49,080 nucleotides of DNA from NCBI GenBank assembly GCA_013215465.1, contig JABSOW010000028.1:1-49080 (forward strand), written 5' to 3'. The DNA comes from Colwellia sp. (GTDB lineage Bacteria > Pseudomonadota > Gammaproteobacteria > Enterobacterales > Alteromonadaceae). Made by a program: the position numbers and the translations under genes. This document shows, one piece after another, positions 9,844-22,067 of the stretch (its first letter is position 1; each line of letters opens with the position of its first letter). Under the pieces are notes generated by a model, which made no database searches, was not told the origin of the DNA, and worked only from the letters and a program-made list of their open reading frames with translations.

Positions 9844-9885
9844 GTTAAACAAAGGGTAACAGGTATCACTTACCCCCTGTTTAAC
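9844..9885. repeat. Long imperfect hairpin between the two IDH genes
   Basis: Arms taaacaaagggtaa (9846-9859) and ttaccccctgttta (9870-9883) pair with 12 of 14 matches, plus flanking gttaaac/gtttaac bases, around a 10-nt loop. It begins 18 bp past the stop of the monomeric IDH gene. No T run follows on the minus strand, so it is either a weak terminator or an mRNA-stabilising/processing hairpin. Confidence 0.6.
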
Positions 9886-9903
9886 TCATTACTTTACTTG
9901 CAT

Positions 9904-12147
<2,244 letters not shown>

Positions 12148-12369
12148 TTATTGGATAAGCTTACATTTATTTAGCTTTAATCGATTAAATTACATTAGGG
12201 TTGATCGAACTTTACTGATCGTTTTTTCAGCATAAAATATCAACAGACCCTCGAATAATCGTTAATATTTAACATTTATTTTTCGCGCAGTATATTATAA
12301 TAATTCAAGACATATTAATATAGCCGAGCATGAGCCCTAATAGTTTTTCTTTATTAAAGCCAAACACAA

Positions 12370-12990
12370 ATGAACAACATCAAAGACAATACAAGACGTA
12401 GAGCTAAACAACCCAAAGAGGTACGACCAGAGAAAGGTGGTACTAAAGTAGTGCTTTTTAATAAACCTTTTGATGTTTTATGCCAATTTACCGATGAGAA
12501 GCATATTGGCAAGCAAAGGCGTCAAACCTTAAAAGATTTTATCCCAATAAAAGATATTTATGCTGCCGGGCGACTTGATCGAGACAGCGAAGGATTATTA
12601 CTACTAACTAATGATGGGCAATTACAACATAAAATTGCTAATCCAAAAAAGAAAACAGCGAAAACCTACTGGGTGCAAGTAGAAGGTAATCCAACTGACA
12701 ATGATTTAGCTAAACTACGTAATGGAGTCAAACTTAAAGATGGCATGACCTTACCTGCTAAAGTAAACCGTATGATCGAGCCACAAATTTGGCCTCGCAC
12801 TCCTCCCATTAGAGAACGAGCCAATATTATAACAACTTGGCTTGAAATAATTATTACCGAAGGGCGTAACCGACAGGTACGGCGTATGACTGCAAATATA
12901 GGTTTCCCAACGTTACGTTTGATTCGTTATGCTATTGGTCAATGGACGATAACTAACATTGATAATGGTGCATATAAAATAATAAAATAA
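12370..12990 (+). CDS. rluE: RluE, 23S rRNA pseudouridine synthase
   Basis: A 206-aa RsuA-family pseudouridine synthase of the short type lacking an S4 domain; E. coli RluE modifies U2457 of 23S rRNA. The catalytic-Asp motif is [19 protein letters not shown], preceded by the family start [14 protein letters not shown]. The C-terminal [29 protein letters not shown] is characteristic. The basic N-terminus may contact RNA. It is divergent from the IDH pair, as in E. coli where rluE and icd are neighbours. Confidence 0.94.
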   Translation: MNNIKDNTRRRAKQPKEVRPEKGGTKVVLFNKPFDVLCQFTDEKHIGKQRRQTLKDFIPIKDIYAAGRLDRDSEGLLLLTNDGQLQHKIANPKKKTAKTYWVQVEGNPTDNDLAKLRNGVKLKDGMTLPAKVNRMIEPQIWPRTPPIRERANIITTWLEIIITEGRNRQVRRMTANIGFPTLRLIRYAIGQWTITNIDNGAYKIIK

Positions 12991-13040
12991 GAGCATAATA
13001 GTTGATCTGAAATATGGCTATTTAATCACGATAACTGTCA

Positions 13041-13049
13041 TGTTATAAT
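13041..13049 (+). promoter_or_regulatory. Extended -10 promoter candidate for mnmA
   Basis: TGT-TATAAT forms an extended -10 element 50 bp before the mnmA ATG; the -35 region is poor. It would give mnmA its own promoter apart from rluE. Confidence 0.45.
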
Positions 13050-13098
13050 TCTACGCCTTTTTATCTAGTACATGTATTTTTAATATCACGAGTTTTAA

Positions 13099-14268
13099 AT
13101 GTCTATCAAGCTTACAAGCCAAGAAAATAAATTACCAAAGCAAAAAACGCCACAACAAACAAAAGTTATTGTGGGTATGTCCGGTGGTGTCGACTCTTCT
13201 GTTTCTGCTTATTTATTAAAAGAACAAGGTTATCAAGTTGAAGGCCTATTCATGAAAAATTGGGAAGAAGATGATACCGACGAGTATTGTGCCGCTGCGC
13301 AAGACTTAACAGATGCTCAAGCTATTTGTGATAAATTAGACATCAAGCTGCATACCATCAACTTTGCCACTGAGTATTGGGATAACGTATTTGAATATTT
13401 TTTAGCTGAATATAAAGCAGGTCGAACACCAAACCCGGATATCATGTGCAATAAAGAAATAAAATTTAAAGCCTTTTTAGAGTTTGCTTGTGAAGACTTA
13501 GGCGCAGATTACATCGCAACCGGCCATTACGTACAACGGCGCTATACCAATGACCATTGGACTATGGTGCGTGGTTTAGACAACAATAAAGATCAAAGCT
13601 ATTTTTTATATACCTTAAATGAGCAACAACTCGCACATACATTATTCCCGGTTGGTCATATTGAAAAGCCACAAGTTCGCGCTATTGCTGAAAAAGCAGG
13701 TTTAGTTACCCATAATAAAAAAGACAGCACCGGTATCTGTTTTATTGGTGAACGAAAATTTAAAGACTTTTTAGGGCAATACTTACCCGCTCAACCAGGC
13801 ATAATTGAATCAGCTGAAGGTGTCGCGGTTGGCCATCATGATGGTTTAATGTATCACACCCTAGGACAGCGCAAAGGTCTCCGCATTGGCGGTTTAGCCA
13901 ATGCGGGCGAAGCGCCTTGGTACGTAGTAGAAAAAGACTTACTTCGCAACGTGCTAATTGTTGGCCAAGGGCATAACCACCCTCGTTTATTTTCCAAAGG
14001 ATTAATTGCTAATCAATTACACTGGGTTGATCGTCAAGAGTTAACTGCGCCTATCAAGTGCACAGTAAAAACGCGCTATCGCCAAGAAGATGTCGCCTGT
14101 ACTGTCACTCCATTAGCAACAAAGTCAAATAACAATGCAGCAGAGACCCTTGAATATCAAATAGACTTTGTTGAGCCACAAAGTTCGGTAACGCCGGGGC
14201 AATCAGTGGTGTTTTATCAGGATGATATATGTCTAGGTGGTGGTATTATTAATAAACTGATCCGTTAA
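13099..14268 (+). CDS. mnmA: MnmA, tRNA-specific 2-thiouridylase
   Basis: MnmA puts sulfur on C2 of U34 in tRNA-Lys, -Glu and -Gln, with sulfur relayed by Tus proteins. The 389-aa protein has the ATP PP-loop GMSGGVDSS near residue 27 and the catalytic cysteines in NPDIMCN and DSTGICFIG. The [13 protein letters not shown] segment and a C-terminal beta domain that binds the tRNA are also visible. The N-terminal extension of about 20 polar residues ([16 protein letters not shown]) is longer than in E. coli. It is followed by hflD and purB, the order seen in E. coli. Confidence 0.97.
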   Translation: MSIKLTSQENKLPKQKTPQQTKVIVGMSGGVDSSVSAYLLKEQGYQVEGLFMKNWEEDDTDEYCAAAQDLTDAQAICDKLDIKLHTINFATEYWDNVFEYFLAEYKAGRTPNPDIMCNKEIKFKAFLEFACEDLGADYIATGHYVQRRYTNDHWTMVRGLDNNKDQSYFLYTLNEQQLAHTLFPVGHIEKPQVRAIAEKAGLVTHNKKDSTGICFIGERKFKDFLGQYLPAQPGIIESAEGVAVGHHDGLMYHTLGQRKGLRIGGLANAGEAPWYVVEKDLLRNVLIVGQGHNHPRLFSKGLIANQLHWVDRQELTAPIKCTVKTRYRQEDVACTVTPLATKSNNNAAETLEYQIDFVEPQSSVTPGQSVVFYQDDICLGGGIINKLIR

Positions 14269-14324
14269 ATACAGCGTTCATTGATTAACCATTAACTCTC
14301 ACTAAAAAACTGTTTAGAGAATAC

Positions 14325-14960
14325 ATGAAAGACCAAACCATAACTTTTGCCGCTATATGCCAAGTAGCGCACCTTGTACAACAAGTATCCCGTAATGGCC
14401 AAGTTAATGATAATGAGTTTGAAATACTACTCAATAGCATAATCACAACATCACCAGAAAATACATTAGCTGTTTATGGCGGTGAGTTAGCCAATGTTAA
14501 GCAAGGTCTTGAGTTGTTAATTAATCATTTAGGTGATTCTTCGGGCTCAAACGGTAAACAAAATAAAGTAAAAGATCCTGAATTTACTCGTTATATTATT
14601 AGTTTAATTAATTTAGAACGTCGCCTAACAAAACAGCCTAAACAGCTAGCACAGCTTGGTGAACGTATTGATGCGACTAAAAGACAACTAGCGCATTATG
14701 AAATAACCAGTGAAACACTAATCGCAAGTTTTGCTAGTATTTACAGTGATATTATTAGCCCACTTGGTGCTCGTATTCAAGTAACAGGAGAGCCAAATAT
14801 ATTAAAGCAAACGGCTAGCCAACATAAAATTAGAGCATTATTACTAGCAGGTATAAGATCAACTGTATTATGGCGACAAGTGGGTGGTAAGCGCCGAACA
14901 ATATTATTTAGCCGTAGTAAATTAGTAAAAACAGCCAAAAAATTACTCGAACAAATATAA
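14325..14960 (+). CDS. hflD: HflD-family protein
   Basis: A 211-aa protein of the HflD family, peripheral membrane proteins that in E. coli sequester phage lambda CII and affect lysogenisation. Recognised from FAAICQVAHLVQQVSRNGQ at the N-terminus, the central SLINLERRLTK, the QVTGEPNILKQ turn and the C-terminal AGIRSTVLWRQVGGKRRTILFSR. Its position between mnmA and purB supports the call. The native role outside phage infection is unclear. Confidence 0.93.
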   Translation: MKDQTITFAAICQVAHLVQQVSRNGQVNDNEFEILLNSIITTSPENTLAVYGGELANVKQGLELLINHLGDSSGSNGKQNKVKDPEFTRYIISLINLERRLTKQPKQLAQLGERIDATKRQLAHYEITSETLIASFASIYSDIISPLGARIQVTGEPNILKQTASQHKIRALLLAGIRSTVLWRQVGGKRRTILFSRSKLVKTAKKLLEQI

Positions 14961-15023
14961 ATATTCGTAAAAATAAACATTTAAAACAACTTAATCATTT
15001 TTAAAAATTATATTTTAACCTAG

Positions 15024-16403
<1,380 letters not shown>

Positions 16404-16457
16404 TTATTCATATTAAAGAACTATGTAATTACAATTGATTATAATTATCAAGATATC

Positions 16458-16484
16458 AAAAAGAAGACTTCGGTCTTCTTTTTT
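16458..16484. terminator. Terminator after purB
   Basis: Stem aaaaagaagac / gtcttcttttt with a UUCG tetraloop and a T run, 55 bp after the purB stop. The UUCG loop makes it very stable. Confidence 0.93.
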
Positions 16485-16692
16485 ATTTTCTACGGTTAAT
16501 TTTTCCATAAATCTGTTTTATTAATTGAAAAAACATCCATCATTAACTACGCTTAAGTCAGTTCTGAGATTTTAACAGTGCAAGCAACAACAATAACCGT
16601 TCACATAATTGTTTTACCAAATAAAGTTAATTTGAACATTACTCTTGAGCTCAGGTGTTAAGTTAAATAATTAATAGAATAGTTAAATTAAA

Positions 16693-17166
16693 ATGTCCTA
16701 CAGTGTCAGTCGAGTGCAATGGCAACAAGCTGCACCTTTACTAAAAGATATTCGAGAGAAGGTTTTTATTTGTGAAAGACGTATACCTAAAAAAATAGAA
16801 TTTGATCGTAATGACAATTCTGCATTTCATATGCTTGTTTGTGATGATAATTCGCAAAAACCAATCGCCACTGGCCGTATTTCTTCGACCGGTGAAATAA
16901 GCCGTATTGCCGTAGTGATGGAGTTTCGCCAAGCATCTCTTGATAAAGTCATTATCCAAGGTTTATTTCGTATTGCTGAAGAACTATTACTCAATGAAGT
17001 TTATATCTATAGCCCTCTAGAAAGTGTCTCCTACTTTTCCCTGCATCACTTCTATCCTGTTGGCGCCGTTTTTATGGAAGCCGGCATGCCTAAACAACGC
17101 ATGGCCTGCGCGATAAAAACAGCCCTTGCTGACGCTAACCAAGCAAAATACTACTTAAACCACTGA
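16693..17166 (+). CDS. GNAT-like acyltransferase of unknown substrate
   Basis: A 157-aa protein resembling the YjcF/ElaA-type GNAT proteins: REKVFICERRIPKKIEFDRND near the N-terminus, then a hydrophobic strand AFHMLVCDD, PIATGRIS and the strand ISRIAVVMEFR. The usual acetyl-CoA pyrophosphate loop (Q/RxxGxG/A) is replaced by RQASLDKVI, so motif A is degenerate and the CoA-binding ability is uncertain. The LHHFYPVGAVFMEAGMPKQRM segment fits the family C-terminus. It stands alone after the purB terminator and is convergent with ubiF. Confidence 0.7.
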   Translation: MSYSVSRVQWQQAAPLLKDIREKVFICERRIPKKIEFDRNDNSAFHMLVCDDNSQKPIATGRISSTGEISRIAVVMEFRQASLDKVIIQGLFRIAEELLLNEVYIYSPLESVSYFSLHHFYPVGAVFMEAGMPKQRMACAIKTALADANQAKYYLNH

Positions 17167-17201
17167 TTTATTAACTAACAATTAATCAAATGACAATTAA
17201 A

Positions 17202-18458
17202 CTATATTCCACAGGCATATGCCAAAGCTTTGTTTTTTACTGTCGTATTAATAAAAGAAACCTTACTTATTGCCAATAAACTTACATTCCTTAGTATTTT
17301 TGCTATTGATGATGGGTGACTAAAACTATGATATAAAGCATCCATAGTCGACATCATCAATAAATTATCTTTTCGCCTCATAGTTTCATAACGACTTAAC
17401 ACCTTAATATCATGCCAACATTCACCATTACCAATAGCACAGGCTATAACGGCTTGTAGCGCTTTGACATCTTTAAAGCCCAAATTTACGCCCTGACCTG
17501 CCATAGGGTTAATCGTATGTGCGGCATCACCTAGTAGTAAAACACGCCCACTTTGATAACTATTTGCATGGCGACGAGTTAATGGAAAAGCGCCTTTATC
17601 GATCACTTCAACTTGCCCTAAGCGTTTTGGAAAAGCGGTAATAATTTCTTGTTGTAATTGTTGGTTAGACAAACTTGATAGTCGTTTTATTTCATCTCGT
17701 TGATGATACCAAACCAATGACGCATAACCGCCCTGCTCAACAGGATTAGCAGTAGGTTCGTTTGCTAAAACAGCTTTCGCTAACGGTACTCTCGTTAATG
17801 GTAAGAAGGCAACCGGGCCTGTTGGCAAGAACTGTTGCCAGGTTATATCTTGCTGAGGCTTTTCGGTTTTAACATTGATTAACATGGCTGATTGTTGGTA
17901 GTCCCATGCAGTAATACCAATATCCACCATTTTTCTGACCTGCGAATTAGCACCATCAGCAGCAATCACCAACTTGGCGCTAATATTTGTTTCGGTTAAT
18001 AATGTATTATTTTTTAAAGTTAAACTTACCTTTGACCCATTTTGAGATAAGTTAGTCAAATGATAAGGACAAAATAATACAATATTCGTTTGAGCTTTAA
18101 TTTCCTGCCATAAAGCTAATTGCAAAAGGCGGTTTTCAACAATGTGGCCTAACTGCTGCTGCTTAATATCCTGGGCATTAAATTCAGCATAAGCATATTC
18201 TTGCTCCCAAACACCTAGCCGCTTATAAGGGCAAGCTCGCCACTCAATTACTTGCGACCAAGCACCCAGTTGTTCTAATAAATGCTGTGAAGCCAGTGAT
18301 ATAGCAGACACCCGTAAATCTATACTTTGCTCTGCTGAATACGGCTCTGGTTCAAACTGCTCAATTAAAGCAACACGTAAACCTAACTGCGCCAAAGTTA
18401 AGGCACTTGCAGCACCAACCATGCCACCGCCAACAACCACACAATCAAAATGTTTCAT
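17202..18458 (-). CDS. ubiF: UbiF-type ubiquinone-biosynthesis FAD monooxygenase
   Basis: Probable 2-octaprenyl-3-methyl-6-methoxy-1,4-benzoquinol hydroxylase (UbiF/Coq7-equivalent step). The 418-aa protein has the FAD Rossmann motif VVVGGGMVGAASALTLAQLG, the LVIADGANSQVR-like middle motif and the GDAAHTINPMAGQGVNLG signature. Stretches such as DLRVSAISLASQHLLEQLG, GAFPLTRRHA and QQSAMLINV align by eye with E. coli UbiF better than with UbiH or UbiI. There is an insertion of about 20 residues between VAFLPL and ASLVWYH (TRVPLAKAVLANEPTANPVE). E. coli also has ubiF next to and divergent from miaB; here about 3.6 kb separates them. Confidence 0.88.
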   Translation of the reverse strand: MKHFDCVVVGGGMVGAASALTLAQLGLRVALIEQFEPEPYSAEQSIDLRVSAISLASQHLLEQLGAWSQVIEWRACPYKRLGVWEQEYAYAEFNAQDIKQQQLGHIVENRLLQLALWQEIKAQTNIVLFCPYHLTNLSQNGSKVSLTLKNNTLLTETNISAKLVIAADGANSQVRKMVDIGITAWDYQQSAMLINVKTEKPQQDITWQQFLPTGPVAFLPLTRVPLAKAVLANEPTANPVEQGGYASLVWYHQRDEIKRLSSLSNQQLQQEIITAFPKRLGQVEVIDKGAFPLTRRHANSYQSGRVLLLGDAAHTINPMAGQGVNLGFKDVKALQAVIACAIGNGECWHDIKVLSRYETMRRKDNLLMMSTMDALYHSFSHPSSIAKILRNVSLLAISKVSFINTTVKNKALAYACGI

Positions 18459-18642
18459 CCTGCATTAACTTCCACTAAAGACTCAAACAGCTTATTGTAA
18501 CCAAGAGATGAAGTTAAACCTATAAAATACTTTAGTAATTCAATAAAACATTGTTGATTATGTGGGCTATTCAGTTATATTAAAGTGGCTTTATTTTAAA
18601 CGTTTCAATATTCAATCACTTTACATGGTAAAAGGAAAGATT

Positions 18643-19095
18643 ATGACAGCAACAAAAAAAGAAGAATTGGTCGTTCATAACGATATTAAAATTGTATATG
18701 ACATGACAGAGAAACCAAACAGAACTAACTTAAAAGCCCACAAAGATAGGGCCGTAATCGCCAATATTCGTGCCGATCTTGTGTTACCTGAAAATAATAT
18801 TCTTACTGTTGATATAGATTTTGATAGCACAAGTGGCTACCATAACAATGCAATTATGGTAATGGATGATTTTGGTGTCGAAATGATCGCTACCGCGTTT
18901 GAGTCAAAATATTCAAAGGAAGATGCCGATAAAGTGCGTAAAGCATGGGCTGAAAAACAACAACAAGATGATCCACGTAAACCAACTTACTTACTGGTAC
19001 AAAAACCAATCACCACTGGAGATACTCCACAAGTATTTGCTATATGTGGTGGGCGTAGACATGAGCCAGATATTGCCCCAGAAAGTATTGTTTAA
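18643..19095 (+). CDS. Unrecognised 150-residue cytoplasmic protein
   Basis: I do not recognise a family. The start at 18643 (MTATKKEELVV) is chosen because AAAGGAAAG lies 4-5 nt upstream; an in-frame run of 27 codons before it is AT-rich and improbable. The product is hydrophilic, without a signal peptide or membrane segment. It alternates beta-like strands (VVHNDIKIVYDM, AVIANIRADLVL, NILTVDIDFD) with a charged helix (KEDADKVRKAWAEKQQ), and ends with a basic GGRRHEPD motif. The next gene may start inside its last 35 nt, so the two could be co-translated. It could be a small ligand- or partner-binding domain; no function is claimed. Confidence 0.75.
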   Translation: MTATKKEELVVHNDIKIVYDMTEKPNRTNLKAHKDRAVIANIRADLVLPENNILTVDIDFDSTSGYHNNAIMVMDDFGVEMIATAFESKYSKEDADKVRKAWAEKQQQDDPRKPTYLLVQKPITTGDTPQVFAICGGRRHEPDIAPESIV

Positions 19096-21946
19096 CTATT
19101 TAATTCAATTAAATAGCTTTCATTGCACAAATTTTATTAAGCAACTTAACCCGTTGCTTTTTTTCTTATTTATATTCACTCTATTAACTTCTTTTTCATC
19201 TTCTGCTAAACAGAGTGCCTCATTTGAGAATACCGCTAACATTTATTCTATTGTGCAGGATAAAAAAGATTTCATTTGGTTATCCGGTCAAAATGGCTTA
19301 TATCGATTTGATGGCTCACAAATCATTAACTTTTCGAATAATAAAAAAGATTGGCCCATGCCATTTAATTGGATAAATGGTTTATCAATAAAAGATGAAC
19401 AACTTATATTAGCAACTGAAACTAAAGGTTTGTGGTTGTTTAACACCAATACTGGTAACACAGTCCCAATCGAACTCAAGTCAGAATCCAACACATTCTA
19501 TGAAGTAATTCACCATAAAAATAACTTTTTTGCTATTAGTAAAGCACCACAGCATTTATATCGGTATGAAATAGCTACTGGCGAAACAACAATATTGATG
19601 AAAGATATTAAAAATAACACCTTGCTATCTACCGAAAATAGGGTTTATTTTAATGATAAAGAAAAGTTATATTACATTGACAGCACCGATACTGACCAAA
19701 AAATACATTTTATTAATGATATTGATGAAAGCATAGTCGCAGCAACGAGTACTGACGATACCCTTATAGTCGCTAGCAATAATTTTTTATACAAACTCAA
19801 TAATACCAGTACTATCATTACCAAAGAAAAAATATTTTCTCCCATCACTGCAATAGCCCTAAGTAATAATAGCCAAAATTTCTTTACTGTAGATCTTTCT
19901 GGCACAATTATAAAGCGTGAATTAACCACATTAACAAAGCAACATAATACTTTTCCAGCCGTTGAAAAATCGAGATACCAAGTTTTACTGCATGATAGCT
20001 CAGGTATTTTATGGTTAGTAAATAATAGAGGCGTGCAGCTATTAACTGAAAATACCGTAAAAAATCACTTTGCGATTTTTGATACTAAATATAGCTCACT
20101 CGAAGCCGAAGTTTATCAGGAGCAATTATATATTGGCAGCTATGGCAAAGGAGTTTATACCTTATTTCCCTTCAACAATGGCCAAGTTAAGGCGGTTAAC
20201 GACATCAATGAAAAATTGTCAAGCAAAGCATTGAGAATTACCGACTTACTCGCTATTGATAATGCGTTATTCATCGCTACTTTTGATGGCTTGTGGCGAT
20301 ATAATACAAAAAAACAACAAACACAAAAAATCAATTTATTCTTCAAAAACACTGATTTGAGCAATTTAATTTTACTTAAATTAGTTCATGTAAATAACCT
20401 ACTTTATATAGCGACAGATCAACAAGGACTTATTATTTACGATATTAATAATAAGTCCGTCCTTAAACACATAGATACAACATTAGGCTTAAGTTCAGGG
20501 GAGGTGATTGATATTTTACCTTTAGCCAGCGGCCATATTTGGCTTGCTACCGCTTCTGGTATTGATGTTCTCAGAAGCAACACCAAAACCGTTAAAAAAG
20601 TTATTAGCCAAACAAGCGCTAAATTTCAATCCCTCACCTTAGCTGACGGTAAAATTTTTGCAGCAACCAAAGGTGATGGTATTTTTGTATACAATCAGCA
20701 AGGACAACTATTAACTCACTTTGCTAAAGGCATAAACTTTAGCTATATGTCCTTAATAGATGACCACATCTTAGCCTCAGCGAAACCAGGGCTTTATAAA
20801 ATTAATCCTGAAAACTATCAAATATCAATGATCACAAATACTGAAAAATATTCATTTACTGATGCTCCTCTGTCCTATAATAATTCACTCTTAATAGCTA
20901 ATAGCACAGGTATATTACAATTACCAAAAGCAACTGAAGTCCCCTTTCACCCTAAAGTTTATATCAGTAAAACAACCGTATCTGGTAAGTCATATCTATT
21001 GAATAAGACCATAAAGATTACCAGTGGTAATGATGTAATCACACTAGATTTAGCAAGTTTAGATTATCGCCCAGGGGTTACTAAACAATATCGCTATACT
21101 CTAAATGGCAACACCTGGCATCAAATTAGCGGCAACCAATTAACCTTAACAGGCTTAGCCTCTGGACGTTATTACATTGAAATAATGGCCACTAATAGTT
21201 TAGGGCAGTGGAGTAATTATAAAGCCTATACAGAAATTAGTGTTGCTTTTCCTTGGTATTGGACCCCGCAAATACGATTAGTCTACACAGTAGTTATATT
21301 ATGTATCGTATTTCTTTGTGCTTGGTTACTTTATTTACGTAGTAAATCTATCCGTCATATTCATAATATTTTACAATATGATATTAATAATTATGACAAA
21401 ACCAGTATGCAAGTTAAGCGTAACTTAACGGTCGCCCTTGCCTTATTGACTGAAAATGAAATTAACAAAAGTAAATATTTACTACAGCAATGTGTTGACG
21501 AATTAAATGAACAGCAAAAATCGCCAGAGCCAAATTCATTAAATGGTAATTTGTTAGTTGTTGCCATTCCTTTCTTAGCCGAATATTTACAAAGTAAATA
21601 TCAAACAAAATTATCTTTTCAATTTGATATAAAAGAAAGTGAGCTTGCATATGAGTTACGAGCTGATCTTTATCGAGTTATTTTTGAAGCAATCACCTCG
21701 GCCATACTCAAGGGTAGTGGTCGAAATTTCAAAGTAGTGATTCAAAAATTTAAAAATAAAATATGGCTAAATATCAGTGATGACAGCCAAAGTTTCATTA
21801 ATTTCAATAGTAAAATCAACATTGATCTTTCTATGTATTATATTCGCCAAATTGCTAATAAGCATAAAGGTTCTATCAACACCTTTAATGAACATGGCAA
21901 CGGTAGCCAGCTCGTATTAAGCTTGCCAATCATAGGTAAAAATTAA
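19061..21946 (+). CDS. Reg_prop/Y_Y_Y sensor with degenerate histidine-kinase end
   Basis: A large membrane sensor of about 961 aa. A hydrophobic N-terminal segment (LLFFLFIFTLLTSFSSSAKQ) looks like a signal peptide. It is followed by about 650 residues of repeated strands such as IWLSGQNGLYRFDG and IWLATASGIDVL (ligand-sensor beta-propeller repeats), a Y_Y_Y domain (YRYTLNGNTWHQISG...GRYYIEIMATNSLGQWS), one transmembrane helix (IRLVYTVVILCIVFLCAWLLYL) and a cytoplasmic kinase-like end. The latter lacks a clear phospho-accepting His. Its N-box-like segment LYRVIFEAITSAILKG has Ser where kinases have Asn, and a later SDDSQSF replaces the usual DxGxG. The start is uncertain: ATG 19061 overlaps the upstream gene by 35 nt, while TTG 19154 would start directly at the signal peptide. 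No response regulator is adjacent. Confidence 0.75.
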   Translation: MSQILPQKVLFNYLIQLNSFHCTNFIKQLNPLLFFLFIFTLLTSFSSSAKQSASFENTANIYSIVQDKKDFIWLSGQNGLYRFDGSQIINFSNNKKDWPMPFNWINGLSIKDEQLILATETKGLWLFNTNTGNTVPIELKSESNTFYEVIHHKNNFFAISKAPQHLYRYEIATGETTILMKDIKNNTLLSTENRVYFNDKEKLYYIDSTDTDQKIHFINDIDESIVAATSTDDTLIVASNNFLYKLNNTSTIITKEKIFSPITAIALSNNSQNFFTVDLSGTIIKRELTTLTKQHNTFPAVEKSRYQVLLHDSSGILWLVNNRGVQLLTENTVKNHFAIFDTKYSSLEAEVYQEQLYIGSYGKGVYTLFPFNNGQVKAVNDINEKLSSKALRITDLLAIDNALFIATFDGLWRYNTKKQQTQKINLFFKNTDLSNLILLKLVHVNNLLYIATDQQGLIIYDINNKSVLKHIDTTLGLSSGEVIDILPLASGHIWLATASGIDVLRSNTKTVKKVISQTSAKFQSLTLADGKIFAATKGDGIFVYNQQGQLLTHFAKGINFSYMSLIDDHILASAKPGLYKINPENYQISMITNTEKYSFTDAPLSYNNSLLIANSTGILQLPKATEVPFHPKVYISKTTVSGKSYLLNKTIKITSGNDVITLDLASLDYRPGVTKQYRYTLNGNTWHQISGNQLTLTGLASGRYYIEIMATNSLGQWSNYKAYTEISVAFPWYWTPQIRLVYTVVILCIVFLCAWLLYLRSKSIRHIHNILQYDINNYDKTSMQVKRNLTVALALLTENEINKSKYLLQQCVDELNEQQKSPEPNSLNGNLLVVAIPFLAEYLQSKYQTKLSFQFDIKESELAYELRADLYRVIFEAITSAILKGSGRNFKVVIQKFKNKIWLNISDDSQSFINFNSKINIDLSMYYIRQIANKHKGSINTFNEHGNGSQLVLSLPIIGKN

Positions 21947-21979
21947 TAATCGTCTTACACCTCGAAATTTCGATTAATT

Positions 21980-21988
21980 TGGTATAAA
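21980..21988 (+). promoter_or_regulatory. Extended -10 promoter candidate for the miaB operon
   Basis: TGG-TATAAA, 80 bp before the miaB ATG, fits an extended -10 element. No good -35 is visible. Confidence 0.35.
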
Positions 21989-22067
21989 ATATGCCTCCTT
22001 TTGTCGATGCCTCAGCAAGTGTTGGGTTAAACAATATCGATGTTAATGCATACGTAAGAGTAAAGAA

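Noticed and set aside
18562..18642. Upstream extension of the 150-aa unknown protein
   Set aside because: No ribosome site; ATG 18643 has AAAGGAAAG at good distance.
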